64,000 nucleotides of DNA from contig NC_084705.1 in assembly GCF_033807575.1 (NCBI RefSeq), positions 16,672,019 through 16,736,018 of the forward strand. The letters are read 5' to 3'. This DNA comes from Cydia pomonella. Its lineage: Eukaryota > Arthropoda > Insecta > Lepidoptera > Tortricidae. The translations under genes and the position numbers were made by a program. This document shows, in pieces, positions 12,386 through 23,625 of the stretch. The notes under the pieces were generated by a model. That model saw only the letters and a program-made list of their open reading frames with translations, ran no database searches and had not been told where the DNA came from. How positions within the stretch are numbered: the first letter of the stretch is position 1; each line of letters begins with the position of its first letter.

Positions 12386-12946
12386 TCTGAGGGGTATATA
12401 AGATATTCTTTGTAACTCACTAATATCAATAACCTTAGAACGTAGATACTACTACAAAGAAAATACTAAGTATTGAATGAAATGCTTCCCTTTGATCATC
12501 TGTTGTTATTCGAAACCGCATTTTGGTAGGTACGAGTATAATGATAAGTTTGAATTTGTAAGCGATTAATGTGGTGTGCTTAATCCTATTGTATTGAGGG
12601 ATAATCGAACTGTACGACATATGAGGTAATCCAATCCGATGAATGATTCGCTTCTATTATTGAAGTCATTTGTTACGGATACATCAATATCTATATGTAA
12701 TTAGTATCATAACACCTATTGAAAGAATACTCTTAAGCTACATCAATTTTGTACAATACTCATAGATACAATTTCCTAGACCCACTTGGCGAACTAATGA
12801 CCTAACGCGCGGCGTTATTACAATATTACGAGAATGCTTATATGAATAATACCCTAGGTTTTAAGATAGTTCAATTTCGGTATACTTTCAATTTTAATAG
12901 TAAATAACTTTGCTATCTAATTCCACTACGTACTTTGACATTCAGG
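12386..12946. other. non-coding DNA, no gene seen
   Basis: AT-rich sequence with no recognised exon or repeat border. Confidence 0.35.
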
Positions 12947-13082
12947 CCAGTTCGAACGTACACTGACCTCAGAATGATATCTGACTGATGTCATTAAATT
13001 TAGCTATCGACAAGTATTGGCGCTAGCGAGACGCACGATAGCTAAATTACATCAATCTGATGTCAGTATACGTTCGAATTGG
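12947..13082. mobile_element. 136-bp foldback MITE
   Basis: The arms begin CCAGTTCGAACGTACACTGA and end TCAGTATACGTTCGAATTGG. They pair imperfectly over about 60 bases, including AATTTAGCTATCG against CGATAGCTAAATT, around a short spacer. Confidence 0.75.
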
Positions 13083-13529
13083 CGCCATTATCCTCGGGTG
13101 TTATGAAACGGCCAGCATAGGTCAATCGTAAGACCTTGTGGTGATTGTGTGACCTTTTCGGACTCCGAGAGGTGCAGAATCAATGATTTTTTTAACCTTC
13201 AGAACAAGTTAGATATGCAACTAAAAAACCAGGACGAATGTTTGAAAACTCGCTCCCAAGCGTAATGTGTGTTCATGCTGAGCCCCCATTTGTCGTTCGC
13301 CATTCGGTGCATCGTAGGCATTAATAATTCGTAGGGCGCCACGTGCATTATCAAAAGGCTGCACTAGTTTCATATGTTGACGTTATTTTAGGTCGAGTTA
13401 AGATGTTGCTTTTAAATTAGTGATTTACTGAATGTTATGCTCGTTAACAAATGATTAACAATAGACATGTTTTGGTCATGACCTTGTCATAGTAACTCTC
13501 GAAGAACATGAATGTAGTTTACGGCACGG
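13083..13529. other. non-coding DNA, no gene seen
   Basis: Short stretch between a MITE and a LINE with no recognised features. Confidence 0.35.
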
Positions 13530-14970
13530 CAGGGGAGCTTGGCAATGTTCTTTACCTTGTGTATGAGGCATTCCTATTTGCCCCTGGATATGATGCGGAC
13601 AATCATCGTACCCGTGGTAAAGAATAGAACTGGTGACTTAGCCGACCGTAATAACTACAGGCCGATATCATTAGCAACAATTATGGCCAAAATATTTGAT
13701 AGTGTGCTTAATTCACAGCTAAATGAATGTATTAATCTGCATGACAACCAATTTGGTTTCCGACCACGTCTGTCTACAGAATCTGCAATACTGTGTCTGA
13801 AGCACACTATCAAGTATTACACTAGGAGTAAGACCCCAGTTATTGCCTGTTTCCTGGATCTATCTAGGGCTTTTGACCTGGTTTCCTACAATATACTATG
13901 GAAAAAACTGCAGAAATCCGGTATACCACCGGAAACGATACGTATATTCAGGTACTGGTATGGAAATCAGGTCAACAGCGTTAGATGGGCTAATGTGCTA
14001 TCTGATGAATACAGATTGGAGTGTGGGGTGAGACAGGGAGGTTTGAGTTCACCAACGCTCTTCAATTTGTATATTAACGAACTGATTGAGACGCTCAGCA
14101 GCATCCATGTCGGATGTCATATAGACGGAGTGTGCGTTAACAACATAAGTTACGCGGACGACATGGTGCTTCTGAGCGCCTCGGTCTGTGGTATACGAAG
14201 ACTGCTCAATGTGTGCGAGGCCTATGCTGCTAGTCACGGTCTGAAATATAATGTTAAAAAAAGCCAGTATGTCGTCTTTGAGTGCGACCGCAACAAATAT
14301 TCGGAGTTCCCCGCAATTGAGCTAAATGACAGTACTATGGACCAGGTAACCCAATTTAAATATCTAGGCCATGTGGTTGCGGCCGACCTCAAGGATGACA
14401 TGGACATCGAACGGGAGCGGAGGGCTTTATCGGTGCGTGCGAATATGATAGCTCGAAGGTTTGCGGGGTGCTCCAGGGGGATACGGGTTACTCTTTTTAG
14501 AGCTTTCTGTACTTCCCTGTATACCTGCAACCTTTGGGTTCAGTATTCGCAGCGGGCCTATGGGGCTCTCCGCGTCCAATATAATAACGCGTTCCGGGTA
14601 ATTGTGGGACTGCCTCGCTTCTGTAGCGCATCAGGAATGTTTGCGGAGGCGCGCGTTGATTGTTTTCAGACGACCTTGCGCAGGCCCGCCGCATCCCTGG
14701 TGCGCCGGGTGCGGGACAGTCCCAACATTATCTTAAGAATGATAGGGGGATAAGCCAGATTGTCCGCTAATGCTACACTGTGCGGGACTACATTCCCCTA
14801 TGGGTTCCATACAGTGGTAGCTGGTAGGTTAAGTGTGTAGGTTTAGGTATAATTTTTAGATATAATTTTTAGGCTCAAGTACTAACCCTTTTGAAACTGT
14901 TTTTTTTTTTTTTTTGTAACAAAATGTATGTGTCACAGTTACATGAAATAAATGTTTTCAATTCAATTAT
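13530..14970 (+). mobile_element. 5'-truncated CR1/L2-like non-LTR retrotransposon
   Basis: A reverse-transcriptase reading frame (13539-14753) is followed by a roughly 215-bp 3' region with a T-run near 14902, AATAAA at about 14949, and an ATTCAATT-type end typical of CR1/L2-group LINEs. The endonuclease half is missing, so this is a dead 5'-truncated copy. The plus-strand frame has no internal stop, so the copy is fairly young or lightly mutated. Confidence 0.8.
13539..14753 (+). pseudogene. reverse transcriptase fragment of a CR1/L2-like LINE (404 codons open)
   Basis: The frame shows the RT motifs in order: NNYRPISLATIMAKIFDS near the start, QFGFRP, motif A FLDLSRAFD at about 13850-13876, GVRQGGLSSPTLFNLYINEL, and the catalytic YADD at 14151-14162, then FKYLGHVV. 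RT copies the element's RNA into DNA at the chromosomal target. A full element would also have an upstream AP endonuclease and ORF1; neither is here, and the frame has no proper start (the first ATG, 13545, is just inside the RT), so it is annotated as a pseudogene despite being open. The wording around YADD (ADDMVLLS, then CEAYAASHGLKYN) fits the CR1/L2/Daphne-Kiri side of the LINE tree. The clade call is from memory and uncertain. Confidence 0.85.
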
Positions 14971-16116
14971 ACGGTTAATCAGTCATTTTTGAAGTCGGTT
15001 TTTCTTTTTTTAAGTGATTTTTCAAATTAGATTTTTGCGGTGAATCAATTCCCAGCTAGCTGAAAATCGTTTTTATACCTTGATTTGTTCCTAAATGCGT
15101 ATAATCCGAGTTTGCGAAATCCCAAGTGTGCAAAAATGATCTTTTTTTTTAATTTTTTGCTCGTAGCTCGGAAACGATACCGGCCGCGGAAAATTTGATC
15201 CAATCATGATGGAAATAGATATTTGAGGATCCGAAAGGTAGTACTTTAATATGAATTCGTAGACAAATAATGAATAGAATCAGGCGTTAATTTGCGGAAA
15301 TCCATATTAATTAAAACAAAAAATATTAGGAAAGTAATATGTTTTGTTTTAATTAATATGGATTAAATATGACCATCCACGACAAGAATAAAATATGAAT
15401 GAATATTCTTTTCGCGGATTAGCAAAGTAACCTTTTTTGTTTTAATTCGTAGACAAAGTTGTAAAGAATGGCCGCCATTTTGAAGTTCTTTGTTTTTGGT
15501 ATGATCATGTTAAAATCCGAAAATGCCTTTTCACCAGTGTCTGATCCGCCAAATCTTGCTGGTAGTGCCATTGTAATTGAACGGTCTAAGGAAATTTGCC
15601 ACCGAGTGAAACAGAAAACTTTTCACCACACCAAATCGAAGAAAACACTGTACAACATAGAACAAAATCAAACCAAATCAAATCCAAATAATCGTTATTA
15701 AATATTTATTATTCAAAATTATATAAGACCACCACCGGGTTGATGATGAAAACGAATACTTGTACCAATATTTTAACTTTATTCATTTGTTACAAACATA
15801 ATAACAACCAATTTACAACAAATATTCCAAGACGTCTTCACTATAGCTTGTCCGTACTCGAACTGGCCGCTTGTCACTGCGTTACCGTCTTTTTAAAACA
15901 ATTAAAAATGGCGGGAACCAGTGACAAGTAAGACTCAATTGATACTTTTTTATAAGCTATTCATAGATAAAAGTAAGAATAGTCATTTATGTATCAAATT
16001 ACTTTGCTACACTTATGAATAAAATTCAACTTTCTCATCCATTTTTGAACAAGCAAGAGAGCCTTTGCGAGGTAATGTTTAAAATATTATTAACACAACG
16101 AGTGGCAAACAAAGCG
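14971..16116. other. non-coding DNA, no gene seen
   Basis: A 77-codon frame at 15468 begins in a GGCCGCCATTTTG context but shows no domain, and I do not call it. The motif ATTCGTAGACAAA occurs at about 15254 and 15443 as a direct repeat around the hairpin at 15299-15364. Confidence 0.35.
15299..15364. repeat. perfect 23-bp inverted repeat
   Basis: Positions 15299-15321 (AATCCATATTAATTAAAAC start) are the exact reverse complement of 15342-15364 around a 20-base loop. Confidence 0.9.
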
Positions 16117-16259
16117 GGTATTTGTCTAATGACTTTGATGAAATATCCAAGACATTAGAAACAGTAATAAATTGGTTAAATATTAATAATTTGAAAATTA
16201 ATCTAGAGAAAACTAAAATCATGACATTTAAACAAAGACGAACTGAAGGATACAATTTA
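16117..16259 (+). pseudogene. jockey-like LINE reverse-transcriptase fragment
   Basis: An open stretch of about 46 codons contains the RT segment WLNINNLKINLEKTKIMTF, the conserved post-YADD region (N-L-x-x-N-x-x-K-T-K) of jockey-type LINEs. It stops abruptly at AGGGCCAGTTGCACC, where other repeat DNA begins, so it appears interrupted by insertion. No continuation was found downstream. Confidence 0.6.
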
Positions 16260-17754
16260 AGGGCCAGTTGCACCAAACCACCTGCTAACGTAAGCACAGT
16301 TCGCTAAATTTTAACGCTTACGTGGGGGTCTTAACGATTGCTAAATAAAATGCGTTGCACCAACTATAAAATAACAGAATGTCGTCGCTAATCGTGTGGC
16401 CATACTATGAACGCGTTCCTACCAAAAATTTTATGGTAGAATTATTTTTTCATATAGCAACCCAGTCAATAGTCATAAATGTCAAAGTTGTCAAATTTTT
16501 CAACAACGAGAAAACTTGTAGGCGCGAACTAGTTTCTTTTCAGGTTTTAAATCTAAATATTACACAATTTATGCCATGCCAATCTTGAATATATTTATGA
16601 TTATATTAATGGCACATTAAATTAAAGTGAAACTGCTGACTACGATTGTTCAGTGTCCAAGTGCTTTCCAAGCTGCAAAACATTGCCCGGTAAGTTATCT
16701 TATTACATTACTGCTTGCCTGAAATAAAATCAATTTATTTTATTTTATTATTTTATTTATTAGTTTAATACGTACCCCTAACTACTTTCAGAGCTCTAAG
16801 CACAAGGAATTACCTACGCTACCTACGACTATAACCCAAATACCGACAGTTGGGGTAACATTTCCAATTACATATATTGTTGACACAATAATACATAACT
16901 GTTAGTTCTGGTAGTAGCAGATATTCAAGTTACTTTTGTACTTTAATTTAAACCTGCTTGACCTAAGCATTTTTCAATGGTTTTGCCATTGGTTGAAACG
17001 GATCACAATATATTTTTATGCATAATAATTTCATGTTACTTTCTTTTCAGGTTTGATATACACCATTTGATATGAAATACAAAATGAAAGTTACCCACAA
17101 GTGAATCGATTCAAGAAATCCAAGAATCATACACTAGATTAACTGGAAAAACTTGTTGCGAAAAATAAAGTATTATAAATATTATCTGTATTTCATTTTT
17201 GACAATAAAATGTATTTTTTGTTACCTTATCTTACTTTATTTTCTACCTCACACTAAATCCTTTTTAGGTAGTGACTAATGGAGGTAAAAGGTTATCCAG
17301 AGAGAAATCAACAACTCATTGACATATAATATATTATTTCACAATTATATTTAAGTGCCTACTTATTATATTTTCTGTCAACTATTCTTTATCATGATAT
17401 AAATCATTTATGAAACACATCAAACATAGTAGGTTAATATGTAGGTAGGGTATTGTGTAGTTAGATTTAAAAATAATGGGTTCACACATTCTCTAAAGTA
17501 TGTCCTGATGCTCTATTGCTATTTAAGACCTATGGATTATATTTTTTACCAATTTACTGTTATGTTATTTCCAATACATGGCTAGGGTTACATACAATTT
17601 TTACATTGTAATTTATTTATATGCGACTTCACTGTATGACTGGTTGAACACAAGTAAAATTCAGGTGACAGAAGGCAAGCCATATTATATTTTATCTAAC
17701 CCAGGTATTGGCTGTTATACTTATAAATGTTGTCCAGTAGGAAAGGAAACAACT

Positions 17755-17875
17755 AAGATGGTCAGCTCTTTATCATTTGTCACCATGCCGCCAGTCACAT
17801 TCTAACAAGTATGTAATCGCGAAAGTGACAGGCATAGTGACAAGTGATAAAAATGGAACCATGCTGCCACCGCAG
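17755..17875 (+). repeat. dispersed repeat, copy of 9527-9639
   Basis: Inverted copy of 9527-9639 in the window, with shared TCTTTATCATTTGTCA and AAAAATGGAACC blocks. There is an insertion of about 16 bases relative to the other copy. Confidence 0.75.
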
Positions 17876-19332
17876 GTTATACCTATTAAACTATTCAGTT
17901 GTTCTCATGTATATTCGATATTTCCAGAAGAATTACTTTATTAGGCTCGGAGGCCACTATTGCCTAGACACAGTAAGAGATCCTTTGGCCACAGATGATA
18001 TAATACTTATCATATAATACTTGGCTTAGTATCAAGGTAAGTATGCTAGGGCATGCCGAGGCATCCCTCAGACAAACAAATGCTAAGAACACCTTGGCGT
18101 GTCTAAGACAATGTGGTAAACCTGAAAATGCCAGAGGGATACCTTGACATTCACAAGCAGAGCTCAATGTGTATGGATGCTTCTGAAGGACGCCCTGCCA
18201 TGCCATGTCGCTAACGGGTGCGGGACACTATAATAGGTATAATGTAATAATTGAAGATAAGAGATACCCAGGAGGTAAGCCCACACTTAAAATAAATATA
18301 GATTTATGGAGCTGTGAATTGTTAAATCTAATTGTAACTTTGTATTCTAATGAATAAAATAATATAATCATGACTATGTAACTGACTGGAAAATCTTAGC
18401 ATGCAAGACTGTACAGCTGTAGGTATTTTTCATTTAGAAGCAACACAAATTTTCAAATTCAAATTGCACTTGTAGTAGTTAATAATCACTGGGTTTATTA
18501 TAACAAGTTTTTCAAAATTTGTTATGAATTTAAATATAAATAGCACCATAAATAAAACTATTTTTAGTTCATTACTTGCAAAGTTGATGTTTCTAGGGTT
18601 AATGAATAAGATATTTTGTAAAAGCAAATAAAACACAAGCAAGTATGTATGAATTGAAGTATTATAATCAGTTTTACATCACACATTTTGCTCACTTATA
18701 TATATATAACCTATTATGCCGACTGGTCTGGAATTGTCTAATACATTTTCTTCACACTATAATACTTGATTTCATATTTAGCATCTTGTTTTATGTGCGT
18801 TTATAGTTATGAATATACTTAGTTCACTTCTGTTGTGGGTTACGATTTTCAGAGGCCGACTTTGTATATGTTTCTAGTTGTCATCTCGCTGTTTTCGAAT
18901 ATCATAGTTAGGCCACCAGTATTTCCAAGGGATATAACATTCTTATCTTGATTCCAATCAAAGAGCATATAATCACTACGTTTTAAGAGACGGGACTTCC
19001 ATACTAGCGAGTGGACTCTGTTTGTTTCGCAAATCATTACCAAAATCTACGACAAAGAACTGTCAAGGAACCATAATACCAACATAACCGATTTAAATAG
19101 TGTAGTACGCTACACGCTTGCGATTCTTATCGATATCGATAAAATGGGGAGGGTTGAAACTAGGCTCCTGTCTACAAATTTTGTACTCGAAATCAGGTTA
19201 GCATCGAGCCCACATTTAAGTTGTATGTTATATAGTGGATAGTTCTTTGAGTGGACTATCTGGTCGGGCTTAATGTGGACCCGAATTATTTTAATACAGT
19301 TTTTAAGTCGTGTTTTTTTAAACTTTATTTTC

Positions 19333-19982
19333 AAAATGTTCTGCACATACATGTTTCAATAAATGTTACTTTTCTATGGAAAGATGTATCGTCAGGTCTT
19401 CGTTCCCAACAAATTTGACCCACTGCCTGCATCTGAAAACATACAGCCTTGGACAAACATGACTTTATCTACAGTTTATATTCCAAGTATTTGCTAATGA
19501 GATGATCAACTGATTATTTAGCGCTAATATGCATCTATAAATCATGTTTTTCGGCATCCAGTTATCAACAACCCTTTATCAATGCTCTAACTTTTTATGT
19601 ATTTATATGTCTGTTAATCATGAGAACCCGTCTGGCCTACTGGGCAGTAACCCTGCCTATGAAGCTGATTTTGTATCTTTAATGCAAGTTCTCAGGAAAT
19701 TTCACATATTTTATTTAATTACTTACACTGATATACAAATAAACATACAATTATCGATAGTTTGAGTACATCCCTAGTTCACAACTAAAAATAATATAAA
19801 ATATCAAATTTTCGATGTGTTTAAAGCCTGCTGCAACAAAATAAGGTCAAAAGTATCTAAAGCAATACGTACCGGTCTTTATCCAAGGGAAATTTCGCCA
19901 TAAAATCCTTTTTTTCGTGATTTTTTCGAGTGGCTCGCTTGCCACATATTTCACACTTAGTAAGCCATTTTCTCGGTGGCAT
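19333..19982 (-). pseudogene. spliced THAP zinc-finger gene, broken by a stop codon
   Basis: Exon 1 runs from ATG at 19982 down to 19873 (36 codons plus two bases; donor GTACGT). Exon 2 begins at 19432 after a TTTTCAG acceptor, and the phase is preserved. Together they spell a THAP domain, a zinc-binding DNA-binding fold found in P-element-type transposases and host regulators. It has C10 and C13 (CEIC), KFPLDKDR at 30-37, CRQWVKFVGNEDL from residue 38, then VCAEHF with C66 and H69. The spacing C-x2-C-x52-C-x2-H fits the family. Codon 59 is TAA where a leucine would fit (EK-stop-HLLK), and a further frame break follows after ENKV, so the copy is dead unless spliced differently. AATAAA lies at 19329-19324. 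The rest of the parent protein was not found downstream; it could be a transposase or a retrocopy-free host duplicate. Confidence 0.65.
19617..19670 (+). mobile_element. SINE head fragment
   Basis: CCCGTCTGGCCTACTGGGCA through CTGCCTATGAAGCTGAT matches the A-box half of the tRNA-like head of the SINE at 55708-55980. The B box and body are missing. Confidence 0.55.
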
Positions 19983-21448
19983 TATAACAAAGTCGCTCTT
20001 TACTCTGATCACAGTTCACTATTTTCGATATTTTCACTAAATAATAAAGAAATTGCACGAAATACCCGAACAAAACATTGAAACCTTCATAACAAACAAA
20101 ACAATTAGGTTGACAGTTGTCTTGATGTAAACTTGACAGAATAAAAGCACTGACGTTTTATTTTTCTTCGTTGGCAAAGATTTGCGAAACAAGTTCCATA
20201 CAAAATTTATTTTGTTCCTAGTTGCGTCAGCCTGATTCCAATAAACAGAGAGCGTTTTAAATTGATTTTAATGACCAGTGTGTCGATAAATAGTGTTCAT
20301 TACATGCCGTCGAGTTTCACTTTATGGGACGTATTTGTTAACCTGTGATAGCAGCAATCTGGTCTTATCCTGAACTTAAACTCATGCTGCACTCAATTTC
20401 AATTTAAAACACACCTTTTCTTTAAATATCCAGTACAAATTAATGTATTTTATGAAACACAAATCGTCTCGCAACTAAAATGACATTTAAAACCATTATG
20501 TGAACTGTCACACGTTTTTGCGTTTAGATATTTCCACCTTTTTATTGTTATAAATATATTTATAATAATTTACATTACTTATTTACTCAAATTATTTAAT
20601 AATCAAACATAAATTCGTGAAATACGGACAATTTCCAAAAAGTGCCGCCATATTTATCGAACGACTTTGCTGTTAACCAGTGGTCTACCACCGGTTAAGG
20701 GCAGCGTAACTTTTTAACGGACAAATAGCGTGGTGCAACCCAAATATGCAGTTAGCATTCGCTAGCGCCATTTTTACACATGATCAGGAAATCTCGCTGT
20801 AGTGAATTATGTAAAGCTACCTCAAACTAAATCGGTCGGAAGCAAACAACGTTACATTCGTTATTTTATAATTGTGAACCGTTCGTAATGTGTTAATTTC
20901 TTTTATGTTGAATACATATTATGCTTACAAAACCTCTAATGCAGTTGCTCCGCAGCTACATAAGCAGTTAATCTGCACTTAGCTACGCCACATGGTGCAG
21001 CCTGATCCTTACAACTAACTAAACCTGAATTTAAATCGGAATGCACTTTACCTTGCTAATACTGAAACTGCATTGTTTTAAGATTGAAGTAAAATTGGTA
21101 ATATTTGTGTTTACTTCATTTTGTATTACATTAAGATTCAGCAATTACCGTATACTTACTCAACATTAGCTAGCTTGCCAAACATTTAGTACCTGGCTTA
21201 AAAAAACAGTGATTCTGTTCCAAACAATTGTCTGTCTCTTTTCTTTTAAAGGGAGAAAGGTGACTGTTGTTAGGAAATTGTAAGATTTTCCCGTCACGGC
21301 CCTTTTTTGTTTAAATTCTTTCTGTAGAATAACTAGCCTAATTTCACCAACTTACGTATATCCTATAGTGGGTGGAAATTCAAGGGCTGCTGCACGAGGG
21401 ACCTGATCTAATTCGATATTCAACCTCACAATTGGGAATCTCAGGCTG

Positions 21449-21716
21449 AAATAAATCCAGAATGGCGTCGAGATCTCATAGCGGGTGTAAACAAACATGA
21501 CAAGGACTGGTTAGAGAACCTTAGTCAGAAAAGACTCCGCGCTGCTAGACCTCCTTCCTCCCTTTGACTCTCGTCATGTTTGTGATTGCTGTGGCAGAAG
21601 ATGTCGCTCTGGTATTGGACTCTTCAGTCATCGCAGACGTTGCAATTAACCTCCCCGCAACACCTGATTTTACCCGACGCCGCAACAATCATCTGCTATA
21701 GATGTCGTGGCCAATA
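21449..21716 (+). pseudogene. 3' end of a non-LTR retrotransposon ORF2
   Basis: The frame reads WRRDLIAGVNKHDKDWLENL, then RLRAARPPSSLP. After a one-base frameshift it continues into CDCCGRRCRSGIGLFSHRRRC, a CCHC-type finger of the kind that closes some insect LINE ORF2 proteins. A short 3' tail (GATGTCGTGGCCAATA) follows and is cut by the MITE at 21717; AT dinucleotides resume on the other side. It is a decayed, 5'-truncated copy. Confidence 0.65.
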
Positions 21717-22195
21717 TACAGTGTGTCCCTAGCCATTGGACAAAGCCGAAATGTACATATGCATTAGGGTTTTTAGAACCAGTGTACAAAGTATCATAAC
21801 AACCGGTGTAGCGGTTTCGAAGAAATTAACAAATTACCATTTTTTACTTTGAAGCAGCCTGTACGTGTTAGTAGCTCCTAAGGTAATATCCTCAAATAAT
21901 AGTATGGAATTTTCTTCGACCTTTTTAATTATCTTTTTTATTTATGACACTAATAAGCTTCTGACTTTTGAAAAATGTCATCATTATAAAATATTTCGAA
22001 CAAATTGTCAAAAACACTGCCAAAGATGAATACAGTGTGTTTATTTTTGTTGTCGATTATTGCAAATAACTTTTGTTCGAAAAAAATATTTTTTATTTTT
22101 TGTTCTAATTAAAAAAATATTAACGTCAGAGCATTCCTAAGAAGTCACCCTACGTGGGATTTCAGGGTTTGTCCAATGGCTAAGGTCATTCTGTA
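21717..22195. mobile_element. 479-bp TA-flanked MITE, TACAGTGTGT ends
   Basis: The left end TACAGTGTGTCCCTAGCCAT matches the inverted right end (ATGGCTAAGGTCATTCTGTA), with an internal CATTGGACAAA block in both arms. TA dinucleotides flank both sides (21715-21716, 22196-22197), as expected of a Tc1/mariner-superfamily target duplication. There is no coding sequence, so it would be non-autonomous. Confidence 0.75.
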
Positions 22196-22211
22196 TAATA
22201 TATATATATAG

Positions 22212-22285
22212 TGGCGCAGTTGGCTCTTAGGAACAGGTAATTACAGCGACCACCCGGGTTCGATCCCGGGACGTGTATGCAGATA
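22212..22285 (+). mobile_element. tRNA-like SINE head
   Basis: A-box-like GTGGCGCAGTTGGCT (22211-22225) and B-box GGTTCGATCCC (22257-22267) have tRNA-like spacing and follow an (AT)n run. No full cloverleaf is obvious, so a SINE internal promoter is likelier than a functional tRNA gene. Confidence 0.5.
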
Positions 22286-22864
22286 TTATTTTATGTAATT
22301 TTTTGCACTTGAATTTCATATTTTTGATTGACTAATAAGCGAGTGTGAAGCTCGAGCTAAGCGTATCTGTTTTAGCTTGTACAAAAATGTTTTCTTATGT
22401 TTAGTTGTTGTTCACCCTGCCTGTAAGTCGCATTTCTGAACTGATTTGTGAAATTTTGTGAACGGTTTCGATAATTATCATTTTGTCGTTTTTTTTTTTA
22501 TTAATAATATACTATATTTATCAATAATAATTTACTTCGTTCCAACCCAGTGTTCCGCGACACTCACGCATTTTAACAAATTCAGAAATAAAGGTTTCAC
22601 CCTAGACCGCGAACCAGGAACAGATTTCCATGACCAATCGCCTCCCGGGCGAAAACTCGTATAGTGGTTAACGGCTATGTATGATGAACCCTCGTGGACG
22701 TCAGCTGCCGCTTCGTTGGTGGGTTGAAGAATGGCAGCCACCGAAACACGTAGAAAAATTGTCATCGCCTCCCGTTTGATAGTTTGTCAGATGATAGTTC
22801 AGATGCTATTGTTAATTAAAAAAATCGTCAGCCTATATCGCGGTGGTAAGGCGGTCCCTAACGC

Positions 22865-23313
22865 CAATGACCTTCGATCTGAATCCCTTATTTTCTATTG
22901 GTTTTTGTAGCTTATCATATTAACAGCAATGGCTGTAAGCAATATAGTGTCACATATTTACTTCATATTTGGCATCGAAGTTGAACAATTTTAAGCCAAA
23001 AAACTGGTTTACTGGCCATAACTTTTGTGTTAATTAGTTTAAAATTAAACTCAGACTAGTTTTTAAAGACGTCGAAGACCAACCCAAATGTGTAGATTTT
23101 GTCATGTAATCCTTCACAGCAATCGAGTAAATAAAAAAATATTGTTTTAGACAGTTTAAAAAAAGTGTTCATTTCTTTCAAAGTCCGGCACATCAGAATG
23201 GAGATTAAAGAACCGATAGCCATTTGTCTTATAATTGTATCTATAGTGCAAATGTAGGAGTAACGACTCATAACAAGTCAAAAATAGATGTAACCCGCGG
23301 GGAGCCAAGTAAG
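22865..23313. repeat. dispersed repeat inserted in the foldback element
   Basis: The segment starts about TAAGGCGGTCCCTAACGCC and ends about ACCCGCGGGGAGCC. It interrupts foldback sequence that is contiguous in the 11795-12385 copy. Its sequence resembles a widespread lepidopteran repeat from memory; I could not assign a class. A 71-codon minus frame inside is not considered a gene. Confidence 0.4.
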
Positions 23314-23350
23314 AATGTCAGTTGGTCGCATGAACATCATGCCACCATCC

Positions 23351-23490
23351 TGAGTCATGGATGTTTTCTATGTATTTAAGTATTTATAAATATTTATATA
23401 TTATATATATCGTTGTCTAAGTACCCTCAACACAAGCCTTATTGAGCTTACTGTGGGACTTAGCCAATTTGTGTAATAATGTCCTATTAA
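23351..23490 (+). mobile_element. 5'-truncated tRNA-derived SINE
   Basis: Plus-strand copy of the SINE body, from TGAGTCATGGATGTTTTC through TTATTGAGCTTACTGTGGGA to the A-rich tail at about 23488. The tRNA-like head is missing. It splits the foldback core. Confidence 0.75.
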
Positions 23491-23625
23491 AAAAAAAAGA
23501 AACATAAAAAATAAGCGCTTTACCTTTTTATGGTAGCAATGACAAATCATGAAACTTTTCATGTAGCATTTCATCAGGTGAAACGCCTGAAACGCCATAA
23601 ACGGATTACGCGCCTTAGTATTTTT

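Larger units (their letters stand above)
16257..21012. other. possible large terminal-inverted-repeat element (uncertain)
   Basis: The left border TAAGGGCCAGTTGCACCA (about 16257) resembles the reverse complement of GGTGCAGCCTGATCCTTA (about 20994-21012). A second pair (GTTGCACCA near 16353 and TGGTGCAAC near 20731) lies inside. The left end cuts a LINE fragment, as expected of an insertion. The interval holds the broken THAP gene on the minus strand plus AT-rich DNA. The border match is short and imperfect, so the element is a hypothesis, not a firm call. Confidence 0.25.

Noticed and set aside
14234..14530. minus-strand frames inside the CR1-like RT (14049-14694)
   Set aside because: They overlap a clear plus-strand RT reading and show no domains of their own.
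15468..15701. 77-codon frame starting in a GGCCGCCATTTTG context
   Set aside because: No domain, no splice or polyadenylation support; low-complexity Lys/Asn-rich end.
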